This document shows, in pieces, positions 27,310 through 40,990 of a DNA stretch of 64,000 nucleotides (position 1 is its first letter; every line of letters starts with the position of its first letter). A program made the translations under genes and the position numbers. Source of the stretch: Holophagales bacterium (GTDB lineage Bacteria; Acidobacteriota; Thermoanaerobaculia; Multivoradales; Multivoraceae); NCBI GenBank assembly GCA_009837885.1, contig VXSP01000011.1:62001-126000 (forward strand), written 5' to 3'. A model generated the notes under the pieces. That model was not told the DNA's origin. It ran no database searches and saw only the letters and a list, made by a program, of their open reading frames with translations.

Positions 27310-29755
27310 TCAGAAGCTGGTTCCAATGCTGAAGTCGAAGCTGTCGAACCGCTCCCGGTCGACGCCTCCGAGGTTGTCCAGCGGATTCAGGTTCGTAGCG
27401 TAGATGAAGCGGAGCGGAGCTCCAAGGATGGGCACGTTGACCCGAAGCTCGATGCCGGCCGACATTCGCATGTGGTTGAAGTCGACGTCCTGGTCGTCGC
27501 CGTAAACGTTGCCGGCGTCAAAGAACGTCACGACGCGGAAGGGGCCGTTGACCAGGGTGTGGTGCTCGAGGTTGATGACCACGCTCTTGTTGCCGCCCTG
27601 GGGGAAACCGTTCTGGTCGAGGATCGTGCGGCCGGTTTCCGGATCCCTCACCCAGATGGAACGGAACGCGAAGCCCCGGAGGCTGTTCTCGCCGCCCAGC
27701 AGGTAGCGATCCAGGAAGAACAACTGGCGCAGGTTGCCGGCGTCGTCCTCGCCGAACGGCTCGATGTAGCCGAGCTGGATGTTCGCCCGCCCCACCGTCC
27801 GCAGACCGCGCCTCGTAAGCGGCACGGTGATCGCCGCGTTGAGCGACGGGCGGATGAAGAACGACTCGCCGCCCAGGGGGCCGCCCGCGTACTCGAGGGA
27901 CGCGATCAGGCGCCTGCCCTGGGTCGGCTCGAGGCGGCTGTTGTGACTGTCGTACTGGTAGCTCGCGGTGACGGACCGGCGGTTGAACTCGAAAGCCTGC
28001 TCGAAGGTGTCGCTCGTCGTGTCGTCGCTCTGTTCCGGATTGTCGAAGAAGTAGAAGGTCTGCGACTGGTAGCTCTCGATGTCCATGTTGCTGTAGGACA
28101 ACTGCACGAGTTCCCACCGGCGGAAGGAACGACCGTAGGTGAGTACGCCGCCGGCCTCCTTGCTCCGGTAGCGCTGGTCGATCAGGAGGTCGAAGTCCGT
28201 GTCCCGGTTGAAGAGCTGAACCCCGAAGTTCTGGGGCCGGTCCTTGACCCAGGGCATGTAGTACGAGACGTCGAAGATGTCGCGATAGCGGCCTGTCTGG
28301 ATCGACACGCCGACGGTCTCGCCCCGGCCCAGGAAGTTCCGCGTGCGCAACGCCGACTGGACGAAGAAGCCGTCGAGTTCGCTGTAGCCGCCGCCGAACT
28401 GAACCTCGGTCTGCCCGGTCTCCGTGCCCTTGACGGTGATGTCGACCTGCTTGTCGTCCGTGTCGTAGTCGACCTCGACAGGGTCGTCCTCGTTGACGAC
28501 GTAGTACTCGAGCTGGCTGAGCCGCAGCAGGCTCGTGCGCAGCATGCCCGAGTTGAAGACGTCGCCTTCCTTGAGCAGCATCTGGCGGCGGAGCACCCGG
28601 TCGCGGGTCCGGTCGTTGCCGGTGAACTCCATCCGTCCGATCCGGAACTGGTCGTTCTCCTCCACGGTCACCAGGATGTCGGCCACCAGGTCCTCGCGCT
28701 CGACGATCTCCATCTTCACGTCGGCGAAGATGTAGCCGCTGTTCCGATACAGCTCTCCGATCTGCTCGACACCCTCGTCGATGATGTCCGAGCGCAGCCA
28801 ACCGCCCTTGGGATCCTTGAACACGGCGACCAGCAGGCCCTCGGGCAGTACCTCGGCCCCCTCGACCTGGACCTCGCCCAGCTTCCAGCGCGGGCCCTCC
28901 TCGATCGGAATCACCAGGGCGAGTTGCCGTTTGCGGTCCTCGATGCGTTCGGCGTTCGGCTTCCGCTCGATCACGTCGAGCTCGGGCTCGCCGACCTCGA
29001 CGTCCTTGTAGCCGAACTGGCGGTACAGGCCCTTGACGTTGTCGAGGTCCTCCTGGACCGTGGCCGAGTTGAACACGTCGCGCTTGCGGATCCGGGTCAG
29101 GAGGTTCGACTTCTTCGTCTTCTCCATCTGCCGCCGGAGGCGGCCGGCGGAGAACACCTCGTTGCCCTCGAAGTCGACCTGGCCGATCTTGACTCTCCCG
29201 CCCTCGTCGACCGTGATCAGCACCCGCTTCTCGCCCAGGCCCGCGTCCTGGATCTCGACGTGGATGCCCGCGAACCGGAAGCCACGCTCCTCGTAGAGCT
29301 TCTTGATCGCCTCTTCGAGGCGCGCCAACTCGCCCAGGTCCAGCGGCAAGCCCTCGAAGACCGAGATCCGCTCCCGGTCCGTCATGTCGCCGATGTCGCT
29401 TCGCTTCACCTTCTTCAGACCGTCGTACTCGAGCGAAACCAGGAGCGGCCTTTCCGTGAGGGTCACCCGGACCAGAACCCCATCGCCCTGCGCCTCGGCC
29501 GCGATCGAGATGTCATCGATCAGCTTGCGCTCCCAGAGGTCCTTGATCCGCTCGTTCACACGGCCGGGATCCCAGGGTTTTCCGGCCTCGATATCCAGGT
29601 AGTAGTTCAGGCTGTCTTCGCTCAGCGTCTCGACGCCGGCGTACTCGACCGACACGATCGGCCGGCCGACCAGCAACTGGCCGGCGGCAGGTACGACCAG
29701 CAGGAACGAGGCGACCAGCGCGCCCGGCCATGCCAGCCTTCGAAGGACCTTTCGA

Positions 29756-29769
<14 letters not shown>
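27310..29769 (-). CDS. bamA: Outer-membrane protein assembly factor BamA
   Basis: This 819-residue Omp85 protein inserts beta-barrel proteins in the outer membrane. A signal segment (ALVASFLLVVPAAGQ) is followed by five POTRA domains (about 35-400; for example IVSVEYAGVETLSEDSL and RIGRMEFTGNDRTRDRVL) and a C-terminal 16-strand barrel with the lid motif LGGENSLRGFAF near 695 and a terminal Phe (IGTSF). The start chosen is TTG at 29769, because GAGGAGG at 29779-29785 lies nine bases upstream and the upstream frame is clpC sequence. The start overlaps the end of clpC by 14 nt. Confidence 0.95.
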
Positions 29770-32221
<2,452 letters not shown>

Positions 32222-32228
32222 GGACCAG

Positions 32229-32234
32229 AGTTTA
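32229..32234 (-). promoter_or_regulatory. TANNNT -10 element for clpC (leaderless spacing)
   Basis: TAAACT on the minus strand ends 7 nt before the GTG of clpC. It includes the TAA stop of lolD. This would give clpC-bamA-skp its own leaderless transcript inside a longer minus-strand run. Confidence 0.45.
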
Positions 32235-32906
32235 TTCGCCCAGCGCCGTCAGACGGCCACCGTCGAGACGAAGCATCCTGCCGCAGCGCTTCGCCACTTC
32301 CGGGTTGTGTGTCACCAGCACCATCGTCGTGTCCCGGCGCCTCCTCAGCGTGTCCAGGAGCTCCAGCACCTGCTCGCCGCTCCTGGAGTCCAGGTTGCCG
32401 GTCGGTTCGTCCGCCAGCAGCACCGCCGGTTCAAGCACCAGGGCGCGGCAGATCGCGATCCTCTGCCTTTCGCCGCCGGAGAGTTGCTGAGGGAAGGCGC
32501 CGGCGCGGTCGGCAAGGCCGACCTGGTCCAGGAGCGCCAGCGCCCGGACGCTGAGAGAGGAGGTCGGGCGGCCCGCGATCCGACCCGGCATCATCACGTT
32601 CTCGAGCGCGGTGAAGTCCGGCAGCAGTTGATGGAACTGGAAGATGAAACCGAGAGACCGGTTGCGAAAGCCCGCCAGGGCCGACGGCCTGGCCGCGGTG
32701 AGGTCGACGCCGTCGACTCGAACCGAACCCGCGTCCGGGGTATCGAGCGCGCCCAGGATGTTGAGCAGCGTCGACTTGCCCGAGCCGGACGGACCGACGA
32801 TGGCAGCCGTCTCGCCGCGCGCAACCTCCAGGTCCACGCCGCGCAGCACCTGCCGCCGGACCGCGCCGTCCTGGTAGGCCTTGGTGACCCCGGCGGCCTC
32901 GATCAC
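32232..32906 (-). CDS. lolD: LolD-type ABC transporter ATP-binding protein
   Basis: This 224-residue ATPase powers release of lipoproteins from the inner membrane when paired with LolC/E. It has Walker A VGPSGSGKSTLLN near 38, FIFQFHQLLPDFTALENVMMP near 88 (split: FIFQFHQLLPDFT, ALENVMMP), the signature LSGGERQRIAICRAL near 142 and VLLADEPTGNLDS near 162. FQxHHLLPxFTALENV is typical of the LolD/MacB subgroup. It overlaps the permease gene by 4 nt. Confidence 0.93.
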   Translation of the reverse strand: MIEAAGVTKAYQDGAVRRQVLRGVDLEVARGETAAIVGPSGSGKSTLLNILGALDTPDAGSVRVDGVDLTAARPSALAGFRNRSLGFIFQFHQLLPDFTALENVMMPGRIAGRPTSSLSVRALALLDQVGLADRAGAFPQQLSGGERQRIAICRALVLEPAVLLADEPTGNLDSRSGEQVLELLDTLRRRRDTTMVLVTHNPEVAKRCGRMLRLDGGRLTALGE

Positions 32907-34120
32907 GTGCGCGCACTCCGCATCGCCTCGACCGGGTGAAGAAGGCTCGCCTTGCGCGCACCGATCACGGCGGCCGCGGCAGTGAACAGGACGGTCACGA
33001 CCAGCACGACGAACACGTCCGAACCCCGGACCAGGAACGGCACGTAGTCCACGACGTACACGTCCGACGGCGTGGAGATCACGCGGTAGCGGTCGAGGAA
33101 GGCGGCGAGCCCCGCACCGGCGGCACCGCCGAAGCCGGCGCCGCCCACCGACAGCAGCGCGCCGAGCAGCAGGAACACCCGCTGCAAGCGGGCCGGCGGC
33201 GCACCCATTGCGGCGAGCACGCCGACCTCGGCGCGCTTGCTCGAAAGCACCATGGACAATGCCGCGAGCAGGGCGAACGAGGCGACCGCGACGATCAGCG
33301 CCACTGCCGAGAACACGAGTCCCTTCTCGAGGCGCAGCACGAACAGAAGCGCCCGGTTGGCCTGCCTCCAGGTCGTCACCGTTGCCACGGTCGGGTCGAT
33401 CCCCCGCCGCAGGAAGCCGCCGATCTCCTCCGGATCCGCCTCCGGGGCAAGTGTCAGGTCCAGTCGCCTGTCGCCCCGTGCGAACAGGGCGGAAGCCTGC
33501 TCGAGCGGCACCAGCACCGGATCATTCGTGTCCTCCGCCCGGTCCGACGTGTAGATCAGATCGACCGGCAGCATCCGGGTCCGTGGCTGGGGCCCGACCG
33601 GCGTAAGACCGGGGCGAGGCGAAACGACGCGAACCATGTCGCCCACGGCCAGCCCCATCCGCAGCGCCACGGAAACGGGCACGATCAGTCCGGGCGTCGC
33701 CTCCCCCTGGACCGGGATCCAGGACGGCGGTGTCTTCTCGTAACCCAGCACCTCGACCGCGATCGGACGGTCGTCATCGGCCAGCCAGCCCCGCGCATAG
33801 AGCAACTCCTGGACGCCGGCGACGCCGTTCGTCGCGGCGGCCAGTTCGGCCAGCCCTCGCACCGGGTCCGTCGTAGCCGCACCCTCGAGGGCGCTTCCGG
33901 GAACGTTCCCGCCGCCGAGCTCGATCTGGAGGGCCGGGGTATGCCGCGCCAGATCTTCCAACAGGAGGTTCTGAAAGCCGGCAAGCGCCGCCAGCGCCAG
34001 CACCAGCGCAGCCGTACCCACCGCCAGGCCGCCCGCCGTCAGCGTGGACAGGGCCCGGATGTGCGCGTCCGCGCGGGTGGATCGAAAGTACCTGACGGCT
34101 ATGTGCCAGACGAACCCCAC
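32903..34120 (-). CDS. lolC: LolC/LolE-type lipoprotein-releasing permease
   Basis: This 405-residue FtsX-like permease has an N-terminal helix starting IAVRYFRSTRADAHI, a periplasmic domain of about 200 residues, and three C-terminal helices at about 265-300, 320-345 and 370-393. WHIAVRYFRS corresponds to the first cytoplasmic motif of LolC/E (L-x-x-R-Y-L-R). Only one permease is present, so it may act as a homodimer as in single-gene (LolF-like) systems. The GTG start at 34120 has a TAGCCT box 9 nt upstream overlapping the end of hpt. Confidence 0.85.
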   Translation of the reverse strand: MGFVWHIAVRYFRSTRADAHIRALSTLTAGGLAVGTAALVLALAALAGFQNLLLEDLARHTPALQIELGGGNVPGSALEGAATTDPVRGLAELAAATNGVAGVQELLYARGWLADDDRPIAVEVLGYEKTPPSWIPVQGEATPGLIVPVSVALRMGLAVGDMVRVVSPRPGLTPVGPQPRTRMLPVDLIYTSDRAEDTNDPVLVPLEQASALFARGDRRLDLTLAPEADPEEIGGFLRRGIDPTVATVTTWRQANRALLFVLRLEKGLVFSAVALIVAVASFALLAALSMVLSSKRAEVGVLAAMGAPPARLQRVFLLLGALLSVGGAGFGGAAGAGLAAFLDRYRVISTPSDVYVVDYVPFLVRGSDVFVVLVVTVLFTAAAAVIGARKASLLHPVEAMRSART

Positions 34121-34132
34121 GGCGAGGCGAGG

Positions 34133-34672
34133 CTACTCCGAAGCGCCCTCCAGCACGCCGATGTAGGGCAGGTTGCGGTAGCGGTCGTCGTAGTCCAGGC
34201 CATAGCCGACGACGAACACGTCGTCGACCTCGAAGCCGCGATAGTGGATCTGCACCGGCGTCTCCCGCTTGCAGGCCTTGTCGAGCAGCACGCAGAGCCG
34301 CACCGAACGCGCTCCCCTGAACCCCATCAGCGCCATGATCGTCCGCATCGTGTAGCCGGTGTCCACGATGTCCTCGATGAGCAGGACGTCGCGCCCGGCC
34401 AGGGAGTGATCGAGGTCGCGACGGATCCGCACCTCTCCGGGCGACGTCGTCTCGCCCCGGTAGCTCGAGGTCTGGAAGAAGTCGACGACGAGCGGCCGGG
34501 AGAGCCGCTGGAGGAGGTCGGACATGAAGAAGACGGAGCCCTTCAGCACCCCGACGCAGAGCAACTCCTCGCTGTCGGCGTAGTCCCTCTCGATCTCCGC
34601 GGCCAGCTCGCCGACCCGGCGGTCAAGTACTTCCCTCGAAATCAACTCGCGCGGCATGCCGTCTTCGGTCAT
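34133..34672 (-). CDS. hpt: Hypoxanthine phosphoribosyltransferase
   Basis: This 179-residue enzyme makes IMP (or GMP) from hypoxanthine (or guanine) and PRPP. It has LLCVGVLKGSVFFMSDL near 42 and the PRPP loop DVLLIEDIVDTGYTM near 98, followed by the late DVFVVGYGLDYDDRYRNLPYIG, split here as DVFVVGYGLDYDD and RYRNLPYIG, which is diagnostic for bacterial HPRT. The ATG at 34672 has GAGGAG close upstream; a longer frame to 34945 is not family-like. It diverges from pnp, whose product hypoxanthine or guanine it recycles. Confidence 0.93.
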   Translation of the reverse strand: MTEDGMPRELISREVLDRRVGELAAEIERDYADSEELLCVGVLKGSVFFMSDLLQRLSRPLVVDFFQTSSYRGETTSPGEVRIRRDLDHSLAGRDVLLIEDIVDTGYTMRTIMALMGFRGARSVRLCVLLDKACKRETPVQIHYRGFEVDDVFVVGYGLDYDDRYRNLPYIGVLEGASE

Positions 34673-34735
34673 GGAACTCCTCAGGATATGGTCTGCCGCA
34701 CTCCAAGCCTGGAGCGGGCGACGCGAGAGAACGCC

Positions 34736-35608
34736 GTGAATGGACACAAGGATACCGGCCCGGACAGGAGTCTCGCGGCCGAACTCGAGGACAGCCGGCG
34801 ACGCTGGCTGGATGCGGGAATTCCGACGCCGGAGGCTCTCCTCGTCACCGGCTCCGGCCTGAACCTGGATCTCGGCGAGCCGGCGGCGGGTCCGTGGCCG
34901 TTCTCCGACCTGTTCCCCTTCGAGGTCGAGGCGATCGAGGGCCACGCGGTGACCGCCGAACTCGTGCGGACGGGCAACAGCAGACTGGTGCTCTACAGCC
35001 GTGGCCGATTACACGCCTACCAGGGCTACACGCCGGCCCAGGTCGTCTACCTGGTGCGGCTCAGCGCCCTCCTCGGCGCCCGGTCGCTGGTCGTCGCGAA
35101 CGCCGCCGGTTCGCTGCGGGCGGACCTGCCGCCCGGCTCGATCGCGGCCATCTCCGACCACATCAACCTGACCGGTCTGAACCCGCTGAGAGGCCGGCTC
35201 CCGGCTGCCTGGGGGCCGCAGTTCCCCGACCTCGCGGATGCTTACGACCCCGGCCTGCGCCGCCGCTTCGCGGAGCTCGGGGAACAGGCCGGAATCCCGG
35301 TCGGCGAGGGGGTCTACGCCGGGCTGCTCGGACCGTCCTTCGAGACCCCCGCCGAGATCCGCGCCTACCGCACCCTGGGCGCCGACCTGGTCGGCATGTC
35401 GACCGTGCTCGAAGTGATCGCCGCCCGCCACATGGGCCTCCGCGCGCTCGGCTTCTCCCTGGTCACGAACATGGGCGTGGGGCTCGTGGACGAAGCGGTC
35501 GACCACCAGGACGTACTGAGGGTCGGCGGCAGAGCCTCCGGCGGCGTCGCCCGACTCATCTGCGACCTGTTCGCGGACGACGCGTTCTGGAACATGGAAT
35601 CGAGCTGA
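34736..35608 (+). CDS. Purine nucleoside phosphorylase (trimeric PNP family)
   Basis: This 290-residue enzyme phosphorolyses purine nucleosides. It shows LVTGSGLNL near 40, IEGHAVTAELV near 65, SRGRLHAYQGYT near 85, VVANAAGSLR near 120, LLGPSFETPAEIRAYR near 200, GMSTVLEVIAARHMG near 220 and SLVTNMGVG near 245. The family usually has GRFHxYEG where this has GRLHAYQG, so a phosphate- or ribose-site Glu is Gln. The start is GTG at 34736; an in-frame ATG at 34688 is possible. It is followed three bases later by lysS. Confidence 0.88.
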   Translation: MNGHKDTGPDRSLAAELEDSRRRWLDAGIPTPEALLVTGSGLNLDLGEPAAGPWPFSDLFPFEVEAIEGHAVTAELVRTGNSRLVLYSRGRLHAYQGYTPAQVVYLVRLSALLGARSLVVANAAGSLRADLPPGSIAAISDHINLTGLNPLRGRLPAAWGPQFPDLADAYDPGLRRRFAELGEQAGIPVGEGVYAGLLGPSFETPAEIRAYRTLGADLVGMSTVLEVIAARHMGLRALGFSLVTNMGVGLVDEAVDHQDVLRVGGRASGGVARLICDLFADDAFWNMESS

Positions 35609-35611
35609 GCC

Positions 35612-37099
<1,488 letters not shown>

Positions 37100-37148
37100 G
37101 AGCCGTCGGAGCCAAGGCCACGTCGAAGACGACCAGGCGCATCGGGCG

Positions 37149-38219
37149 TCAGTCTTCCCGCCGTGCGGTAAGCCACTGCTCCACGGCCAGCCTGGCTGGA
37201 TCCTCGAGCCACGGCAGAACGTCGAGGTTGCCCTCGCGGGCGGCGGCTTCGATCTCGATCTCGTCCCGGTCGAGGAAGCGCGCGGCCCGATAGTAGGCGT
37301 CGCCGCCGGTGACGGCGAGATCGCCCAGCTCGATCAGGTGGCCCGCGAGTTCGCGGGCGAGGCGGAGTCTCGCAGGCAGCGGTGGCGCGGGCAGTGGCCG
37401 CGGCAGGTGATGTTCGAGACCAGCGGCTTCGGCGGCACTTCGGAAGGCCGCCTCGTCCGGGGGCGAATCGTCACCGTGGAAGACGGCGTCGAAGGCCTCA
37501 GGCCAGGTCCGTTCCAGACGTTCGGCGAGGAGGTGGCGCTCGCGGGCATCGAACGTCATCGCGCGAGGCACGACGCGACGCGCCCCGGCGGCCGCGAACC
37601 GGGGCATGGCCGTCTCCAACACCCCCGGCTGGTCCGTCCAGCCACCGACGAGGGGCCACACGAGGGTCGCGTGCCGGGCCGGGACCGGCGCGAAAGGCAG
37701 GTCGGGCTGCGGACCGTCGCGGAGCTTCTCCCGCAGCAGGGCCGCCTCCGTAACCAGGCAGTCGAGCAGGTCGACGGCGACGGTGGCGTTTTCGGGAAGC
37801 TCACCGGCGGCGACAACGGGGCTGAAGGGGCTGGCGCCGGACGCGGGCAGCGGCGAATGAGGGGCGTCCTGCCGCAGCCATTGCCAACCGGCGGCCAGCG
37901 CGACCGAAACGCCTTCCGCTACGACGTGCAGAACGAGGGGCGCGCCGGCAGCGGCCGCGGCCTCGACGATCGCCGCGCGGAGCGGAGCGCACTCGGCCGG
38001 GAGCGGGGGAACGTAGACGACGTCCGCGGCCCCGCGGACGAGTCGCCTAACGTCGGAGGCGGCCGGCGACGATCCCCCGTCCGCGGTCCGCAATCCACCG
38101 GTGGCGAAATCGCAGCAAAGCCGCCCGTCCTCACCGACCGCCGGCCAGCGGGAGAAGCTGCGGCGTATCCAGAGGTTCGCCGGTTCGGCGACGTGTTCCC
38201 GAAGCGTGAGAGACGTCAC
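37149..38219 (-). CDS. Uncharacterised protein in the riboflavin gene string
   Basis: I do not recognise this 356-residue soluble protein. It is Ala/Leu/Arg-rich, has no signal peptide or membrane segment, and shows alternating strand-helix patterns such as DVVYVPPLPAECAPLRAAI, PLVLHVVAEGVSVALAAGW and TLVWPLVGGWTDQPG, compatible with an alpha/beta fold. The C-terminal 60 residues are helical and acidic. It begins 4 nt after the ribE stop, so it is co-transcribed with ribD-ribE. Three-codon periodicity and strong GC3 bias argue for a real gene. Function unknown. Confidence 0.7.
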   Translation of the reverse strand: MTSLTLREHVAEPANLWIRRSFSRWPAVGEDGRLCCDFATGGLRTADGGSSPAASDVRRLVRGAADVVYVPPLPAECAPLRAAIVEAAAAAGAPLVLHVVAEGVSVALAAGWQWLRQDAPHSPLPASGASPFSPVVAAGELPENATVAVDLLDCLVTEAALLREKLRDGPQPDLPFAPVPARHATLVWPLVGGWTDQPGVLETAMPRFAAAGARRVVPRAMTFDARERHLLAERLERTWPEAFDAVFHGDDSPPDEAAFRSAAEAAGLEHHLPRPLPAPPLPARLRLARELAGHLIELGDLAVTGGDAYYRAARFLDRDEIEIEAAAREGNLDVLPWLEDPARLAVEQWLTARRED

Positions 38220-38223
38220 TTGA

Positions 38224-38859
38224 CTACTTCGACCCGAGCGCGGCAGCGACCGCTGCCTCCACCGCCTTCTGGACGTAGCGGGCGAGGACGTCGCCCTCGA
38301 CGTTCACCCGGTCGCCCGGCTTCAGGCCGCCAAGGGTCGTCACCTCGAGGGTGTGCGGGATCAGCGCCACGTCGAAGGTCCGTTCCTCGAGCGCCGCGAC
38401 GGTCAGGCTCACGCCGTCGATCGTGATGCTGCCCTTGAGCACGACTCCCGTCTCCAGTCCGGCCGGAACGTTGAACGTGACGACGCGGTGGTCCCCCTGC
38501 TCCTCCACCCGCGTTACCCGGGTCGTCGTGTCGACGTGCCCCTGAACCCAGTGGCCGCCAAGCGGGTCGCCGGCCGAGAGCGGCGGCTCGAGGTTCACCT
38601 CGTCGCCGGCGCGCAGCGCGCCGAGCGTCGTCCGGCCCAACGTCTCCGGAGAGAGGTCGAACACGGACAGCGCGGTTCCGTCCGCCTGCCCCTGCTCCAC
38701 CACGGTCAGGCACACGCCCGCTATGGCGATGCTGGCGCCCAGATCGAGCTTCGCGGCCAGCGCCGCCGAGTGTCCGACGACCAGGCGCGCGCCCCCCCGG
38801 TCGGACACCCCGGCCGCCTCGACTACCCGCCCACGCTCCGTGACAATTCCGGTAAACAT
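38224..38859 (-). CDS. ribE: Riboflavin synthase, alpha chain
   Basis: This 211-residue enzyme dismutates two lumazines to riboflavin. It has two homologous lumazine-binding barrels: the first starts MFTGIVTERGRV and has GASIAIAGVCLTV near 43; the second has VQGHVDTTTRV near 105 and GSITIDGVSLTVAAL near 140, IPHTLEVTTLG near 165. The ATG at 38859 is fixed by the invariant MFTGIV start and lies within the end of ribD (37-nt overlap), indicating tight coupling. Confidence 0.95.
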   Translation of the reverse strand: MFTGIVTERGRVVEAAGVSDRGGARLVVGHSAALAAKLDLGASIAIAGVCLTVVEQGQADGTALSVFDLSPETLGRTTLGALRAGDEVNLEPPLSAGDPLGGHWVQGHVDTTTRVTRVEEQGDHRVVTFNVPAGLETGVVLKGSITIDGVSLTVAALEERTFDVALIPHTLEVTTLGGLKPGDRVNVEGDVLARYVQKAVEAAVAAALGSK

Positions 38860-40007
38860 CCCTGCCTGTAGCCTAAGAGAATCACGTCCGGTCCGCGCCT
38901 GCTGACTCGCAGTTCGTCCAGGCGCAGCGCATCTGCCAGCCGCCGCGGTCCGTCGCCGCCCAGCGGACCGGGCGCCGCCGCGCCGCCGATCAGAACCGGC
39001 GCGCAGCACACCGCCGCTCGATCCCACAGCCCGGAACCGGAGAAGGCGGCGAGTATCTCACCGCCACCCTCGACCAGCACGCTGGAGACGTCTCGGTCGA
39101 AGAGATCCTCCAGCACGCCGGCAGGCTCGACGGCGGAAAGACCCACAACCTCGGCGCCGGCGCTGCGCAGCCGATCGCGCCGCGTCGCCCAGTCCCGCGC
39201 GGTCGCGGACGCCGGAGAGCCAATGTCCCGCGGAGTCTCCGTGTAGATCACGACCGGTCCCTCGACCTCGAACATCCGCGCCGTGGGCGACAGCCGCAGC
39301 CGCCGGTCGAGCACGACCCGCAGGATCGACCCCTCGGCCCAGCCCAGCCGCCGGTTGAGCCGTGGATCGTCGGCCAGTGCGGTGCCGCTGCCGACGACGA
39401 TCGCCTGGTGCTCCTCCCGCTGGTCGAGCGCCCACTTCCGGCCCTCTTCCGACGAGATCCACTGGCTGTCGCCGGTCGCCGTCGCGATCCGCCCGTCCAG
39501 GCTCATTGCCCACTTGAGCGTCACCGCCGGCCGCCGATGGAGGACCCGGGTCAGGAAGGGAACGTTCAGTTCCACCGCCTGCCCGGCAAGCAGGCCGCCC
39601 TCGACCCGGACGCCCACGGCGCGCAGCCGGTCGCCGCCGCCGCCCGTCACCTCCGGGTTCGGATCGCGGTGGGCGAAGACCACGCGCTTGACGCCGGATT
39701 CGATGACCCGGTCGGCGCAGGGCGGCGTGCGCCCGTGATGATTGCAGGGCTCCAGGGTCACGTAGAGCGTGCCGTCCAGTGCCGCGTTTCCGGCGACCGC
39801 CAGCGCCGTCGCCTCGGCGTGTTCTCCGCCCGCCCGGCGGTGCCAACCCTCGCCGACGATCTCGCCGCCGCTCGTGACGACCGCCCCGACCATCGGGTTC
39901 GGCGCCACGGTGTAGCGGCCGCGGCGCGCCAGCGTCAGCGCACGGGCCATCGCACGCTCGTCGCCCGGGCTGAATCCCGACTCGCCTCTCTTCCGGGCTG
40001 AACTCAT
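38823..40007 (-). CDS. ribD: Bifunctional riboflavin deaminase / reductase RibD
   Basis: This 394-residue enzyme catalyses the second and third steps of riboflavin synthesis from GTP. The N-terminal deaminase has NPMVGAVVTSGG near 38, the zinc His-Glu in GGEHAEATAL near 60 and PCNHHGRTPPCAD near 85. The C-terminal reductase has PAVTLKWAMSLDGRIATATG near 160, VVGSGTALADDPRLN near 205 and VLVEGGGEILAAF near 310. It overlaps ftsY by 4 nt (ATGA) and ribE by 37 nt. Confidence 0.95.
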   Translation of the reverse strand: MSSARKRGESGFSPGDERAMARALTLARRGRYTVAPNPMVGAVVTSGGEIVGEGWHRRAGGEHAEATALAVAGNAALDGTLYVTLEPCNHHGRTPPCADRVIESGVKRVVFAHRDPNPEVTGGGGDRLRAVGVRVEGGLLAGQAVELNVPFLTRVLHRRPAVTLKWAMSLDGRIATATGDSQWISSEEGRKWALDQREEHQAIVVGSGTALADDPRLNRRLGWAEGSILRVVLDRRLRLSPTARMFEVEGPVVIYTETPRDIGSPASATARDWATRRDRLRSAGAEVVGLSAVEPAGVLEDLFDRDVSSVLVEGGGEILAAFSGSGLWDRAAVCCAPVLIGGAAAPGPLGGDGPRRLADALRLDELRVSRRGPDVILLGYRQGCLPELSRSVGG

Positions 40008-40990
40008 CCGAAGAGAGCGGCCGCGAAGGACCGCGGATCGAAGTCGACCATGTCCTCGACCGCCTCGCCAACGCCCAGCCAGGCGACCGGCAGGCGCAGG
40101 TCGCGGGCGATCGCCACCGCCATGCCACCCTTCGCGGTGCCGTCGATCTTGGCCAGGAAGACGGCGTCGAGCGGGGCGGCGGCGCCGAACTCCCGCGCCT
40201 GCACCAGGGCGTTGTGCCCTGTTCCCGCGTCAACGACGAGGAGGTTGCTCACCCGCCAGGTTGCGCCCTCGGCTTCAGCCGACGCTCGCCGCGCCACCCG
40301 ATGCACCTTCGCCAGTTCGTCCATCAGTTGGCCGCGGGTGTGAAGCCGGCCCGCCGTGTCGACGATCAGGTGGCCCGCGCCGCGGGCCCTGGCGGCTTGC
40401 ACGGCATCGAACACGAGGGCCGCCGGATCGCCTCCCGACGGACGGCGCACGACCTCGACTCCGAGCCGCTCGCCCCAGACCTGGAGCTGCTCGGCCGCCG
40501 CCGCCCGGAAGGTGTCCGCCGCCGCGAAGAGCACCCGCTCACCGTGCGCCAGGGAAGCGTGGGCCAGCTTGGCGGCCGAGGTGGTCTTGCCCGAACCGTT
40601 GACGCCGACCAGCAGGGTGATCCGCGGCGGCGGCGGCCACTCGGCCCGCGGCGCGTCGAGCAGCAGCACCGCCACCTCGTCCACCAGCAACTGCCGTAGC
40701 CCGACCTCATCGCCTCGCGCCACGGATCCGGAGCGCACCGCGGACCGGAGGCGCTCGACCAGTTCGAGCGATGTCTCCACGCCGAGGTCGGCCTCGATCA
40801 GAGTCTCCTCGAGCTGCTCCAGAACGCCTTCGTCGATCCGCTGCGCGTTTCCGAGCACGGCGCCAATCCGGCCCGAAAGCCCCTTCCGGGTACGACCGAG
40901 ACCCCGGCGCAGCCGATTCCACAGCCCGCCCGATCGGAGTTCGTCCCCGGACGCTCGCAGGGCTGTTCCACCGCCGAGGTCCGTACTCAC
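40004..40990 (-). CDS. ftsY: Signal recognition particle receptor FtsY
   Basis: This 328-residue SRP-family GTPase docks ribosome-SRP complexes at the membrane. The N domain (LWNRLRRGLGRTRKGLSGRI) leads to G1 LLVGVNGSGKTTSAAKLA near 133, ADTFRAAAAEQL near 160, DTAGRLHT near 217 and the AKIDGTAKGG motif near 280. The acidic A domain of E. coli FtsY is almost absent, as in many phyla. GTG at 40990 is chosen because it overlaps the aroB stop as GTGA and fits the N domain; the longer frame reads antisense-like sequence. Confidence 0.95.
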   Translation of the reverse strand: MSTDLGGGTALRASGDELRSGGLWNRLRRGLGRTRKGLSGRIGAVLGNAQRIDEGVLEQLEETLIEADLGVETSLELVERLRSAVRSGSVARGDEVGLRQLLVDEVAVLLLDAPRAEWPPPPRITLLVGVNGSGKTTSAAKLAHASLAHGERVLFAAADTFRAAAAEQLQVWGERLGVEVVRRPSGGDPAALVFDAVQAARARGAGHLIVDTAGRLHTRGQLMDELAKVHRVARRASAEAEGATWRVSNLLVVDAGTGHNALVQAREFGAAAPLDAVFLAKIDGTAKGGMAVAIARDLRLPVAWLGVGEAVEDMVDFDPRSFAAALFG

